This document shows positions 51,093 to 60,126 of a stretch of 64,000 bases of DNA, piece after piece. The stretch's first letter is position 1, and every line of letters starts with the position of its first letter. The position numbers and the translations under genes are program-made. The stretch is from Streptomyces odontomachi (GTDB taxonomy: Bacteria; Actinomycetota; Actinomycetes; Streptomycetales; Streptomycetaceae): positions 1 to 64,000 of the forward strand of contig NZ_JAMJWG010000024.1 in the NCBI RefSeq assembly GCF_024435355.1. The letters run 5' to 3'. The notes beneath the pieces are model-generated. The model saw nothing but the letters and a program-made list of their open reading frames with translations, made no database searches and was not told the origin of the DNA.

Positions 51093-53253
51093 GTCCTCAT
51101 CGCCCCTGAGAGGGGTCGCAACAAGAGGGAAAGGGTGGGTCCGGTGGGTCCGGTGGGTGTCCTCATCGCCCCTGAGAGGGGTCGCAACGCGGGGTGCCGA
51201 AGAGCCCCGCGGCCGGGTCGAAGTGTCCTCATCGCCCCTGAGAGGGGTCGCAACTCCGAGGTGATCGGGGAGAGCTGTGCCTCCAGAGCGAGTCCTCATC
51301 GCCCCTGAGAGGGGTCGCAACGTGGGTGGGCTGGACATGAAGGCCATGGCGGCGTTGCGTCCTCATCGCCCCTGAGAGGGGTCGCAACATTGCGACGGCG
51401 GCGGGCAGGGTCTCGGGCTCGACGAGTCCTCATCGCCCCTGAGAGGGGTCGCAACACCGCATCGCTCCCGCCGAACTGGACGAGACCACCCTGTCCTCAT
51501 CGCCCCTGAGAGGGGTCGCAACTAAGGGGGTCAGGATGGGCACGCCGACGGGCCCGTGGTCCTCATCGCCCCTGAGAGGGGTCGCAACATATCCCCGAGC
51601 TGACCCGGCCCGCTGACACCCTGGGGTCCTCATCGCCCCTGAGAGGGGTCGCAACATGAAGATCTTCACCTCGGCGCCGTGCAGGGTGCCGGAGTCCTCA
51701 TCGCCCCTGAGAGGGGTCGCAACCCGTGCACCGGTTCGCCGATCCCGAGCTTGGTCGGGCCGGTCCTCATCGCCCCTGAGAGGGGTCGCAACTTGATCGT
51801 CACACCCCAGCTGACGACTTGGGCGCTGGCGTCCTCATCGCCCCTGAGAGGGGTCGCAACATCCAGTCCGCGATCCGCTCCAGCACACCCGGCCGCGTCC
51901 TCATCGCCCCTGAGAGGGGTCGCAACGCGGTGCCCATGGCCCGGATGGCCCCGGCGACCATGTCCTCATCGCCCCTGGGAGGGGTCGCAACTCCACCGGC
52001 CGGGCGGACTGGTGCTCCACCGACCAGGGTCCTCATCGCCCCTGGGAGGGGTCGCAACCACCGTTGGTGCGATCCGGCCGTGCGCCGCCGTCGTCGGTCC
52101 TCATCGCCCCTGGGAGGGGTCGCAACATGTAGGCCCAGGTCTTCATGCCCTGGTCCTGAGCCCACGTCCTCATCGCCCCTGGGAGGGGTCGCAACGTCTA
52201 TCGCCTCGGTCCATGCAGCGGGAGTCGGCACTCGTCCTCATCGCCCCTGGGAGGGGTCGCAACGCAGCGCATGAGCCTATATCGCACGGTCCTCGCCGGT
52301 CCTCATCGCCCCTGGGAGGGGTCGCAACTTGATCTGCTGCGAGCCCTGCGCCCCGCCGGTGACGGTCCTCATCGCCCCTGGGAGGGGTCGCAACTCGTAG
52401 GTGCGCTCTGGCAGGCCCCGCTGCTCCTGGTCCTCATCGCCCCTGGGAAGGGGTCGCAACTGCAGCACCAGCGGGACCTTGCACATCCGGGCGGCAGCTC
52501 ATCGCCCCTGGGAGGGGTCGCAATGGGACGATCAGCGCCACGTCCGGCAGGAAGCGGGCCGTCCTCATCGCCCCTGGGAGGGGTCGCAACCGGGTAATCA
52601 GCAGCACCTGGCGCTGCTGGCCACGGCGTCCTCATCGCCCCTGCGAGGGGTCGCAACGTCAGGGCACGCGTGTCCAGTGGCCGCTGTGCAGCTGGTCCTC
52701 ATCACCCCTGCGAGGGGTCGCAACATGGCACAGTGCTTGGTGTCCATCAGCTGGCCTCCGCTTCCTCCTCGCCCCTGGTAGAGGTCGCAACCCGCCGGCA
52801 CCGTGGACGACCGGAACACCGTCACCCGTCCTTATCACCCCTGCGAGGGGTCGCAACGCCGAGGCCCGGCCGCTGCGGTGCCGTTGCGCGAAGTGTCCTC
52901 ATCGCCCCTGTGAGGGGTCGCACCTCGCCGACGTACCGACGTTGTGGACCGCGCCCCGCTTGTCCTCATCGCTCCTGCGAGGGGTCGCAACGCGTAGCGG
53001 GCCACGTCCTCGGCGGAGCCGGTGACGCCCTCATCGCCCTACGAGGGGTCGCAACATCACGATCAGAACGAAATGATCGTGACGATCCGGCTCTCATCGC
53101 CCCTACGAGGGGTCGCAACTCAACTTGCGGGAGCCTGGGGGCCTGTGCTTGCACGCACCCTCATCGTCCCTGTGAGGGCTCGCAACTTGTGGATGCGGGC
53201 GGAGGGCATTTGCAGACCGGCGTGTCCTCATCGCCTCTGCGAGGGCTCGTACC
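51093..53253 (+). CRISPR. CRISPR array, 33 repeats of 30 bp
   Basis: Repeats start with GTCCTCATCG and end GTCGCAAC, with a CCCCT-GAG-AGGGG hairpin in the middle; spacers are about 34-39 bp. Starts (first ten): 51093, 51159, 51225, 51292, 51359, 51426, 51493, 51559, 51626, 51694. Repeats 1-13 (to 51926) have loop GAG, 14-23 (51962-52590) mostly GGG, and 24-33 GCG, GTG or TAC with growing damage. Repeat 21 has one extra base, 26 and 30-33 are degenerate. I counted 32 spacers; none obviously matches elsewhere in the window. The gradient shows the leader is on the cas2 side. Confidence 0.97.
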
Positions 53254-53299
53254 ATACCGACGGCTGCGACCAGGACAGTGAATGAGAACGAGGCAGCGC

Positions 53300-53329
53300 G
53301 GCCCGGCTCCCTGGCACGGGAGTCGGGCC
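53300..53329 (-). terminator. 12-bp hairpin at the end of the array and GntR operon
   Basis: GGCCCGGCTCCC (53300-53311) and GGGAGTCGGGCC (53318-53329), one G-T pair, 6-nt loop. It lies between the array and the stop of the minus-strand operon and could serve both. Confidence 0.6.
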
Positions 53330-53362
53330 AGCTGGCTGTATCAGCATATGTGGGGAGAGCGC

Positions 53363-53761
53363 TCAGGCCTTGAAGTGTTCCCCTGTCCCGTTATCCTCCT
53401 CTTCGCCACCGGATGTCGTTGGCTCGACATCCGGCGCCGGCAGCCGCTCACCGCGGCTTTTCGCGATCAGCAGTATGTCGCCTAGCGACTCGGTCGCCCG
53501 CGCCAGGGCAAAACGCATTTCCCGGTATCCCGACCGCTTGTCGCCGAGTACCGCTTTGGCCGCGCCCAGTACCTCATGCGCCGCTTCGGTCTGCGAATCC
53601 TCCACCTCGTCAGCAAGTCGGGAGAGGTACCCAGTGTTGTCGTCAGTACTGAGGTAGCAGGGCGTACCGGCCTCGCTGGTCCAGGGCAGAAGGCGCAGGG
53701 AAACGGAGCTGTATCCCGCGAGTGTCAGCCTCGCGATGTCGTCGTCCATGTCAGCCGTCAC
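53363..53761 (-). CDS. Small conserved protein coupled to GntR
   Basis: 132 residues from GTG 53761, overlapping the GntR stop (ATG 53749 is an alternative). Helical: YLSRLADEVEDSQTEAAHEV then KAVLGDKRSGYREMRFALAR, ending in an acidic tail (GGEEEDNGTGEHF). No motif identified. It is the last gene of a six-gene minus-strand operon. Confidence 0.65.
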   Translation of the reverse strand: MTADMDDDIARLTLAGYSSVSLRLLPWTSEAGTPCYLSTDDNTGYLSRLADEVEDSQTEAAHEVLGAAKAVLGDKRSGYREMRFALARATESLGDILLIAKSRGERLPAPDVEPTTSGGEEEDNGTGEHFKA

Positions 53762-54507
53762 TTCTTCGCCTCCGCTTCGTCGACCGGCATGTGGGTGCTG
53801 AACACCGCTTCGGACCGGTGGCCTGGTAGGACCAGGACCGCTGCCTCAATGACCCGGCCGTCGGCGTCCATCGATCTGCGCCGGATCGCCAGGACGGCTG
53901 TGCCGGAGCCGATCCGGAGCTGCCTCTCCTCAGAGGGCTCCGGGAGTCGGGCGGCGATGTGCACGACGGTCGATGTCGGCCGGATGCCCCGGTCAACCAG
54001 CTGGGCGCGGATGTCGTCCCCCAGGGGTGACCAACCGGTTGGCGGGACGGTGAGTTCCGCGACGCTGCACGGGACGTAGACCTGGGCCAGGCTGTGCGGG
54101 GATGTGCCCTGGCGGCTGAGGAAGACATACCTGTTCAGCCGGGTTCCGACGGGTACCCGCAGCTGTGTGGAGAGCTGCACATCGGCCTCGACCTCCGTGG
54201 TGGTGATCTCCACGGTGAGTGTCGTGGTGGTCGGCGTCAGCCCGTCCGTCACCGACTTGTCGTTGGTGTAGGTGATGCGTTCGAAAGGCCGTAGAACGTA
54301 GTTGCCGTTGCCTGGCACCTTCTCAATGAGCCCGTCGTTTTGCAGACGGCCCAGGGCCAACCGGACTGTCGGGACGCTTGCCCCGAACCGGTGCGCGAGC
54401 TGAGTTTCCGCAGGCAAGGCCTTTCCCGCGGGGTAGGTGCCGGCCGCGATGTCCGCGCGTAGTGCTTCGGCGATTTCCTCGTGTCGGTGCTTCACGTCGG
54501 CCATCAC
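53758..54507 (-). CDS. GntR family regulator with UTRA domain
   Basis: 249 residues from GTG 54507. The winged helix is at about 7-72: EIAEALRADIAAGTYPAGKA and FGASVPTVRLALGRLQNDGL. A C-terminal UTRA-like ligand domain follows (RLNRYVFLSRQGTSPHSLAQ, later AVLAIRRRSMDADGRVIEAA). AICEs use such regulators (KorSA/Pra type) to control transfer and excision. Overlaps with both neighbours show coupling. Confidence 0.88.
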   Translation of the reverse strand: MMADVKHRHEEIAEALRADIAAGTYPAGKALPAETQLAHRFGASVPTVRLALGRLQNDGLIEKVPGNGNYVLRPFERITYTNDKSVTDGLTPTTTTLTVEITTTEVEADVQLSTQLRVPVGTRLNRYVFLSRQGTSPHSLAQVYVPCSVAELTVPPTGWSPLGDDIRAQLVDRGIRPTSTVVHIAARLPEPSEERQLRIGSGTAVLAIRRRSMDADGRVIEAAVLVLPGHRSEAVFSTHMPVDEAEAKK

Positions 54508-54746
54508 CGACCTGGGATGGTGCGGACGGGGACGACCACCGTGGTGCGGATCGCTGCGAACCGGGAACCTGGGTGCATGGTCAACAGCTCGCCCGTGTGG
54601 AGAATCAGGACCTTCGAGCCGTCCAAACGTTCACGCAGGTCGACCACCTCACACTGCCGACCGCCTATATCTATGACGTCGCGCAGACGGACCGTGCTAG
54701 GTGTGATGTCCACAGCTTCGATGCGTGGAGCGTGAGTACGCAGCAT
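54504..54746 (-). CDS. Small conserved protein of the AICE regulatory operon
   Basis: 80 residues from ATG 54746, with CAGGGGGACA in front; it overlaps the stop of the previous gene (TGATG) and the GntR start. Beta-rich: STVRLRDVIDIGGRQCEVVD, SKVLILHTGELLTMHPGSRF. Seen in many Streptomyces elements as a hypothetical protein. Confidence 0.65.
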   Translation of the reverse strand: MLRTHAPRIEAVDITPSTVRLRDVIDIGGRQCEVVDLRERLDGSKVLILHTGELLTMHPGSRFAAIRTTVVVPVRTIPGR

Positions 54747-54961
54747 CAGACTGTCCCCCTGCTGGTATGGGTCGTGTTGTCGCTGGTGGCGGGGGTGTGG
54801 CAGGTGCACTGGCAGATCTCGTAGATCAGCGGGAGATCGGCGGCGAACTGCCGCGGTTCGCCTTCACCGCACATGTGCGTGCCGATGCGGCACTCGACCG
54901 AGCGGTAGGGCTCCAGCTGGCCTCCGCGGGCGGTGCCCGGAAGCTGAGGTGAGGGCATCAC
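54746..54961 (-). CDS. Small cysteine-containing protein
   Basis: 71 residues from GTG 54961. Five cysteines are present: C24 in VECRIG and C31 near the centre, and three in ICQCTCHTP, possibly metal binding. It overlaps genes on both sides by 1-4 nt. Function unknown. Confidence 0.6.
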   Translation of the reverse strand: MMPSPQLPGTARGGQLEPYRSVECRIGTHMCGEGEPRQFAADLPLIYEICQCTCHTPATSDNTTHTSRGTV

Positions 54962-55107
54962 TGAGCCTCCAGCCAGGCGGTACCGCGCGGGTGAAGGTCG
55001 GAGTGAGGGCGGTGCGCGCCAGGGCAGATGCCCTCACACGGCCGTGATTGGGGGAGGTTGTAGCACTGCCTGGCTCTTGCAGTTGCACAGCAACTACTCT
55101 CGAACAT
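54958..55107 (-). CDS. Small cysteine-rich peptide
   Basis: 49 residues from ATG 55107, after AGGGAGCTG. It begins MFESSCCATARARQCYNLPQ and has another Cys pair in PCEGICPG, consistent with a short zinc-binding peptide. It overlaps the next gene's GTG. Its neighbours are equally small, so this is an operon of element-encoded peptides. Confidence 0.55.
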   Translation of the reverse strand: MFESSCCATARARQCYNLPQSRPCEGICPGAHRPHSDLHPRGTAWLEAQ

Positions 55108-55112
55108 GCTGA

Positions 55113-55406
55113 TCAGCTCCCTGTAGCTGGTTGGCCTTGCCCCCGTACGGCGCCGCTTGCCGTCTCGGGGGCTTCTTTGCTGATGGCGGCCCATGCAGTG
55201 CGGCCGCGTTCGCTGCTGTCGACCAGGCCGAACCAGTCGGCTTCCTCCAGCAGCCGCAGTAACCCCTGCCAGGACTCCTCGGACTGGCCGTCGGGGACTT
55301 GCGTCTCGACGGACATGTGGTCGCCGTGATCCAGGACTTGCGGGGCGAACCCGGCGGCCAAGAGCTGCTTACGCAGATGCTCTGCGCGAGCTTCTGGTGA
55401 GGGCAC
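55113..55406 (-). CDS. Small conserved protein, first gene of the minus operon
   Basis: 97 residues from GTG 55406. Alpha/beta: ARAEHLRKQLLAAGFAPQVL, HMSVETQVPDGQSEESWQGL and LRLLEEADWFGLVDSSERGR. No function recognised. It diverges from the GntR gene at 55486; the operators in the 80-bp gap should control both. Confidence 0.65.
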   Translation of the reverse strand: MPSPEARAEHLRKQLLAAGFAPQVLDHGDHMSVETQVPDGQSEESWQGLLRLLEEADWFGLVDSSERGRTAWAAISKEAPETASGAVRGQGQPATGS

Positions 55407-55445
55407 AGGCTGGCCTCCGTCGCCGAGGAATTACTGTCCGTATAG

Positions 55446-55476
55446 CTAGTTAACTAGATTAGAGCTAGTGGACTAG
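55446..55476. promoter_or_regulatory. Two GntR-type operators
   Basis: CTAGTTAACTAG (55446-55457, perfect palindrome) and CTAGTGGACTAG (55465-55476) are 19 bp apart, centre to centre, just before the ATG of the GntR gene and within the divergent promoter gap. The spacing, about two helical turns, suits cooperative dimers. Confidence 0.8.
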
Positions 55477-55485
55477 ATTTTCCAT

Positions 55486-56241
55486 ATGCGTTCGCAGCCT
55501 CCTTACCTCCGCGTCGCCGATGTGCTTCGGCAGCGCATCGCTGACCAGGAGTGGACTCCAGGCGACCGGCTACCGTCCCGGCTCCAACTCGCACAGGAGT
55601 GTGGGGTGGGAGAGAACGTCATCCGCCGTGCACAGGAGCTACTGATCTCGCAGGGGGTGTTGGAAGGGCGCGCCGGCTCGGGCACCTATGTCGCCGAGCC
55701 GCGGGAGCGCGTACGCATCGTGCGCTCTACGTGCCGCGAGCAGGTGGGCGGCTCGCCTTTCGTGGCCGACATGGCGGCACTACGGAAGCGGGGTACGTGG
55801 GAGAGCCGGACGGATGCGAAGGTGCCGGCGCCCGAAGACATCGCGGCACGGCTCGGCATCGCCGAGGGTGACTTGTGCGTGCGCACGGCGTACGAGTTTC
55901 TGGCGGACGGCAGGCCGGTTCAGCTGTCGACGAGTTGGGAGCCCTACGAGCTGACGGCCGGGACGATCGTCGTGTTGCCGGAGGGTGGACCGCACGCCGG
56001 GAAGGGTGTCGTCGATCGGATGGCGGAAATCGGGATCACGGTCAGTCGGGCTGTGGAGCGACCTGAACCTGGGCAAGCAACCGCGGAGGAGGCTCACCTC
56101 CTGGGCGTTCAGCGAGGAGCGTTGGTGACGCGGATTCAGCGGACGTACCTCAGCGATGAGGGGCAGCCAGTGGAGACCGCGGACATCGTGGTGCCAGCGG
56201 CCTTGTGCGAGATCGTTTATGAGGTACCGATTCAGCCGTAA
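55486..56241 (+). CDS. GntR family regulator with UTRA domain
   Basis: 251 residues. Winged helix near 5-70 (LRVADVLRQRIADQEWTPGD, GVGENVIRRAQELLISQGVL), then a UTRA-type ligand domain (LGIAEGDLCVRTAYEFLADG, later LLGVQRGALVTRIQRTYLSD). Two CTAG-N4-CTAG-like palindromes overlap its promoter, so it probably represses itself and the divergent operon. This pairing is characteristic of AICE control regions. Confidence 0.9.
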   Translation: MRSQPPYLRVADVLRQRIADQEWTPGDRLPSRLQLAQECGVGENVIRRAQELLISQGVLEGRAGSGTYVAEPRERVRIVRSTCREQVGGSPFVADMAALRKRGTWESRTDAKVPAPEDIAARLGIAEGDLCVRTAYEFLADGRPVQLSTSWEPYELTAGTIVVLPEGGPHAGKGVVDRMAEIGITVSRAVERPEPGQATAEEAHLLGVQRGALVTRIQRTYLSDEGQPVETADIVVPAALCEIVYEVPIQP

Positions 56242-56501
56242 GCATTAACGAGTGTTGTCCCATTACAGCCCAAGATGAAGGTTCGATCGGCGACGATGCG
56301 GTCGCTCAGCAAGGACACCTCTCAGCAGAACGAGAGCCCGCTGCGATACGGGGTCTGATAGTGGTGGGCTCGCATATTCAACTGTCGCCAGTCCTCCAAC
56401 TAGACAGAGGTGAACCTCACTCTCTGTAGCTACTGAACTTAATCGGGCGATGTCGGGTGATTGCCTGACAGGTGAGGGATGGGTCCGGTAGATGTGTGTG
56501 C

Positions 56502-56861
56502 ATGAATAACTCCACACCCGAGGATGGCGAGCCCTCCTCCTTCGTTGAGAAAGCGAAGAACCTGTGCGGGAGGCACAAGGGGAAGATCCTCGCCGCCAGC
56601 ACCGTCTTGGGCGGCGTGGCCCTGACCGTCGTTACCGTGGTCACTAGGCAGGCCATGGAACAGAACGCCACCGAGGACACCGGGCCAATCGCCGACCCTG
56701 CGGCTGTGAACGAACGACGGAAAGCCCCCGTCAAGCACCCGGTAGTAGGGCACACGAGGACCCTTGCTGATGGGCGGGTTATTCCCGTTGCGGGCTACGA
56801 CCGGGGCGGCTCTGCAGATGACAACGATGAGGACGGGGACTCCGGCGTAGCCGCAGCCTGA
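56502..56861 (+). CDS. Single-pass membrane protein, unknown function
   Basis: 119 residues from ATG 56502. A soluble, charged start (SSFVEKAKNLCGRHKGK) leads to one membrane helix (ILAASTVLGGVALTVVTVVT, about 30-50), and the rest is polar with an acidic end (DDNDEDGDSG). Its 242-bp upstream gap (56260-56501) has a few A/T-rich bases but no clear site. Antisense frames are shadows. Confidence 0.6.
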   Translation: MNNSTPEDGEPSSFVEKAKNLCGRHKGKILAASTVLGGVALTVVTVVTRQAMEQNATEDTGPIADPAAVNERRKAPVKHPVVGHTRTLADGRVIPVAGYDRGGSADDNDEDGDSGVAAA

Positions 56862-56904
56862 GCGCCGCCCCGGACTCGGGCCGTCACTCCGGCCCGGACA
56901 GGGA

Positions 56905-57915
56905 CTACTCAATGCCCGGGGGGCCGGACGGCCAGACAGCGTCGATCACCCAGGGCCAGACCACGTCCGCCAGTTTCTCCGAGAACTGGTCGCCGCCGCC
57001 CACGGCCAAGTAGGCAGCCCACTGCCGTACCGCGCCCGCCGCCCAGTCCGCCAGCTGGAGCTGTGGATGGGCTTTGCTGTCTGCGAAGTCGATCCGAGTA
57101 GCCGGAAACGGATCGTTAAATTGCCCTGGGTGGGCAAGATCCGGAAACAGGTGCGCCATACGCAACAGCACCGCGTTGCGGTCGATCACCTTGGACGCGT
57201 CGTGAACGAGACGGAATTGGCCAAGGGATTCGCCAAAGCTGGTGCACAAGCAGTACAGCGAGGGCACTGCCGGGTCGAGTATGTCCCGCTGTTCGCCGGC
57301 CGCGAGGTCGGCGGCGGTCTCATCGGCCACGCCCCGGCAGTACTCCAGCAGACCAATCCACTCGGCGAAGTCGCCGTAGTCCACCGACACCGACGCCTTG
57401 TATGCGGTCACGGCTGCGAACAATTCGTCAGTTGAGACCCGCTGCCGCACCCAGTTCACGAAGGCTTGAAGTAGTTGACGGTAGGCTGCAGCGTCCCCGA
57501 AGACCGGCCCGCACATGTGCAGCAGTTCGGCCAGAGCCAGCGCCTGCTTGTCCTCGTACAGGTTGAAGCCGTCCGCATACGCCAGCGGCTCAACCAGAAC
57601 GTCGACCAGTTTCGTCGTCACCATGAACCGCTTGTGCATCAGATAGCTGCGGGTGCTCCCCTCAGGTAGTTGCTCGAAGGCCCGCAGCAACGCTTTCCGC
57701 CCTCGGGAGGACCGAGCCAGGGAGCCGTACTTAGGCTCTCCCTGGGTGGGGGGAAGCTGGGCCCGGACCTCGTCCACGATGGACGCGGCCAACTCGTCGG
57801 CCAGATGGACCCCGGCCACCGTGAATACCGGCTGGTCCGGGTCTAGCAGGTTCTGTCCTGAGTTCGAGGACTCGTCCGCGTAGACAACAGGGAGCGAGTC
57901 AGAGGGAGTGTTCAT
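56905..57915 (-). CDS. DUF3800 domain protein
   Basis: 336 residues from ATG 57915; the open frame to 58002 is weak. The family starts with an acidic motif after a strand: LPVVYADESSNSG (D-E at about 14-15), and ends with DSKAHPQLQLADWAAGAVRQ, whose acidic residues complete an RNase-H-like site. DUF3800 proteins are often in mobile islands and near defence genes, with predicted nuclease activity. It converges with the membrane protein gene at 56502. Confidence 0.82.
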   Translation of the reverse strand: MNTPSDSLPVVYADESSNSGQNLLDPDQPVFTVAGVHLADELAASIVDEVRAQLPPTQGEPKYGSLARSSRGRKALLRAFEQLPEGSTRSYLMHKRFMVTTKLVDVLVEPLAYADGFNLYEDKQALALAELLHMCGPVFGDAAAYRQLLQAFVNWVRQRVSTDELFAAVTAYKASVSVDYGDFAEWIGLLEYCRGVADETAADLAAGEQRDILDPAVPSLYCLCTSFGESLGQFRLVHDASKVIDRNAVLLRMAHLFPDLAHPGQFNDPFPATRIDFADSKAHPQLQLADWAAGAVRQWAAYLAVGGGDQFSEKLADVVWPWVIDAVWPSGPPGIE

Positions 57916-58532
57916 TTCCGGAGCATGCCGGACAGACGGGTGAGACAGCCACCGGTTTCGAGTTTCGGACAAGAACGAAGGAACGGCAGATCTCCCGCAC
58001 ATGCCTGGCGTGCAGGGCTAAACTGTGCGATTTCTGGCGACCCTTGGAGTGGCAGTCGGTATCAGTGCCCGGAAACAGGCCGCTGGGGTCTGCAGCACGA
58101 AGAGATCCCCTGGACAGTGACTCCGCTGGGAGACGAGAGAGTAAGGGTATCGACCTTCGGTGCCGCTATGCGACGGAATTACATGAGGCCGGGCATGTCC
58201 GACTCAGAGGCCGCTCTACTGGGGGCTTTCCTATTGTCGCCGGTACCCAGCGCTCTCGGATGGTCTCCCCAGTCAGGTATCAACGGCTCGGGGATTGACG
58301 ATGGCCCAGGTTGCTGCCTCCAGGAGCAATGTAGGCAACATCAGTTGCGTGCTGTGAGTCATGGTGACCGCCACGCAACCACGCAACACACCGGTGGCCG
58401 CCTCCTCGTAAGGCCACTATCCAGAGGGTCCACGAGTTGCGTAACAGCCTCTCCTCCCGTTACCGGTGGCACACTTTTGCTCCGGCACCTCGCTACGGGA
58501 AGTGGCGCTATACCAATGCGGCAGTTGCGCGA
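57916..58532. other. Region without a supportable gene
   Basis: A 203-codon frame on the plus strand spans this stretch but has no ribosome site, unusual composition and no family resemblance. It may hold the promoter of the DUF3800 gene (57916-58000) and the decayed end of an insertion. Confidence 0.4.
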
Positions 58533-59288
58533 CTAGTGGCCGAAGGGGTACTCCCACCGCAAGTACGCCAGTCCGCGAGCACGGGCCTCCACCACAGCCA
58601 TGCGTGCATCACGTTCGCCCGCGTCCGTGTGCGCGCTCTGCCCCGTCGCCTGCCCTGGCCACTTGCGGTACAAGAGACCGACCTCCGAGGAAAACCAGCC
58701 GCGGGTAACCGCGTTCAGTGCTAGGAGGAGGCCCGTGTCCTCCGAGGCCGGCAGGGCCATCCAGCCGCCGAGGGCCATGAGAAGGTCTCGGCGCATGAAG
58801 AGCGTGGCGGGGTGGACCTGAGCGCGGTAGTCGTTGGCCTTCCAGTAGTCCAGGACTGCGCCACGTCGGATCGGCCCTTCGGCGGGGTCACCCGGGAAGC
58901 CCACCGTGGAGCCGTCGGGCATCAGGTCCAAGACGCGGGAGGTTGCCCAGCCGATCGTCTCGTCGGCCTCAAGCGCCGCCAGGTCGCGGGCGAGTACGCC
59001 TGGGGTGAATTGGTCGTCGGCGTCCAGAATCTTGACGTACTCGCCCTCCGCGTGAGCAAGGGCCATCGTGCGCGCAACGCCGGGGCCACCCGGACGGCCC
59101 TGCCGGAACGTCACCCGTTCGTTGTCGGGTATGTAGGGGGCGACCTCGTCGCTCTTGCCGTCTTCCTGAATGAGCCACTGCCAGTCCCAGCCGTCCGGGA
59201 GTTCCTGGGCCTGGAGGGACTTGTACGCCTCGGGCAGGTACGGAGCGGACGGCGGGTGGACGGCCGTGACGACGGTGATGATGCCCAT
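58533..59288 (-). CDS. GT2 family glycosyltransferase
   Basis: 251 residues from ATG 59288 (GTG 59297 or 59300 would add 3-4). The GT-A fold is recognised: MGIITVVTAVHPPSAPYLPE, PGVARTMALAHAEGEYVKIL with the metal-binding D-A-D-D-Q (ILDADDQF), then HPATLFMRRDLLMALGGWMA and the W-E-x2-F-type end. It transfers a sugar from a nucleotide donor in the cytoplasm. The gene overlaps or touches the end of the upstream GntR gene, a pairing seen in Streptomyces AICEs. The acceptor is unknown; modification of the cell envelope during transfer is a guess. Confidence 0.88.
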   Translation of the reverse strand: MGIITVVTAVHPPSAPYLPEAYKSLQAQELPDGWDWQWLIQEDGKSDEVAPYIPDNERVTFRQGRPGGPGVARTMALAHAEGEYVKILDADDQFTPGVLARDLAALEADETIGWATSRVLDLMPDGSTVGFPGDPAEGPIRRGAVLDYWKANDYRAQVHPATLFMRRDLLMALGGWMALPASEDTGLLLALNAVTRGWFSSEVGLLYRKWPGQATGQSAHTDAGERDARMAVVEARARGLAYLRWEYPFGH

Positions 59289-59293
59289 GGCGG

Positions 59294-60082
59294 TCACCAC
59301 CGTTCCAGGGGAGTCACGAAGACCATTTCTGTGCGGTCTCCGGGGAGCGTCACGTGGGAGTACTCCACGACGCGGTCGTTGGTGTCATACGACTTCTTGC
59401 GGAGGAACAGGACCGCGGTCCCGGGGGGTAGGTCCAATTCCTCGGCCTCTTCCGGCGTCGGGGGGCGGGCGGTGACGTGTTCTTCTATGCGGTCGAACTC
59501 GATGCCGACCGTGTGGAGCTGGTTCTGGGTGCCGCCGGGCCAGGGTTCGTTCGCCGCGTCCAGGAGGGCGGGGTTGTCGGCCACCATGTCGCGGACGAGG
59601 TGTGAGGTGACCAGGGTGAACGGGGCGCTCTCGGCGGCATAGCGGGTGCGGTAGGAGCGTTCGATGATGGCTGTGCCCTCGGGGACGCCGAAGACGTCGG
59701 CCAACTCCTCGTTTGCCTTGATCTCGCGGTACGAGGCGTGAAAGACCAGGTCATCGAGTTCTAGGCCGGTGTCGTGTTCCGTGGAACCGGTCTTGCGGCG
59801 CTCTTCCTCGGACTGGCGGGCGCGGTTCTTCTCCCACTGATGGCGCAGGTTCGTGCGGATCGCCGGTGTGCGCGCGCGGCGGACGAAGTTGCCGCGGCCG
59901 TGTTGCTTCTCGATGAGTCCTTCGTCCCGCAGAAGCCGTAGCGCGTCCCGGATGGTCGGCACGCTCCGCTTGTACTGCTCGGCGAGCTTCGTCTCCGCGG
60001 GCAGGCGGTCACCTGGTCGCAGCTGACCTGCGCGGATGGATGCGCGGATCTGGTCCGCGATCCGTTCGTACGCCACTGCCAT
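59294..60082 (-). CDS. GntR family regulator with UTRA domain
   Basis: 262 residues from ATG 60082. Winged helix at about 5-70 (ERIADQIRASIRAGQLRPGD and YKRSVPTIRDALRLLRDEGL). The UTRA domain is seen in FGVPEGTAIIERSYRTRYAA and LPPGTAVLFLRKKSYDTNDR. It is followed by the GT2 gene (TGGTGA overlap). The inverted repeats at 60127-60273 are likely operators. It may control transfer. Confidence 0.9.
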   Translation of the reverse strand: MAVAYERIADQIRASIRAGQLRPGDRLPAETKLAEQYKRSVPTIRDALRLLRDEGLIEKQHGRGNFVRRARTPAIRTNLRHQWEKNRARQSEEERRKTGSTEHDTGLELDDLVFHASYREIKANEELADVFGVPEGTAIIERSYRTRYAAESAPFTLVTSHLVRDMVADNPALLDAANEPWPGGTQNQLHTVGIEFDRIEEHVTARPPTPEEAEELDLPPGTAVLFLRKKSYDTNDRVVEYSHVTLPGDRTEMVFVTPLERW

Positions 60083-60126
60083 GCGGGTCCACCGTCCCTT
60101 CGTGACCTCCGGCGAGGTGAGCGCCT

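Noticed and set aside
51018..52825. Open frames across the CRISPR array
   Set aside because: Repeat-derived frames with periodic RPLSGAMRT-like translation; not genes.
56263..56912. Minus-strand frames opposite the membrane protein at 56502
   Set aside because: The plus-strand frame has a clear membrane helix; the others are shadows.
57925..58536. 203-codon plus-strand frame between the DUF3800 and GT2 genes
   Set aside because: No ribosome site, unusual composition and no resemblance to any family I know.
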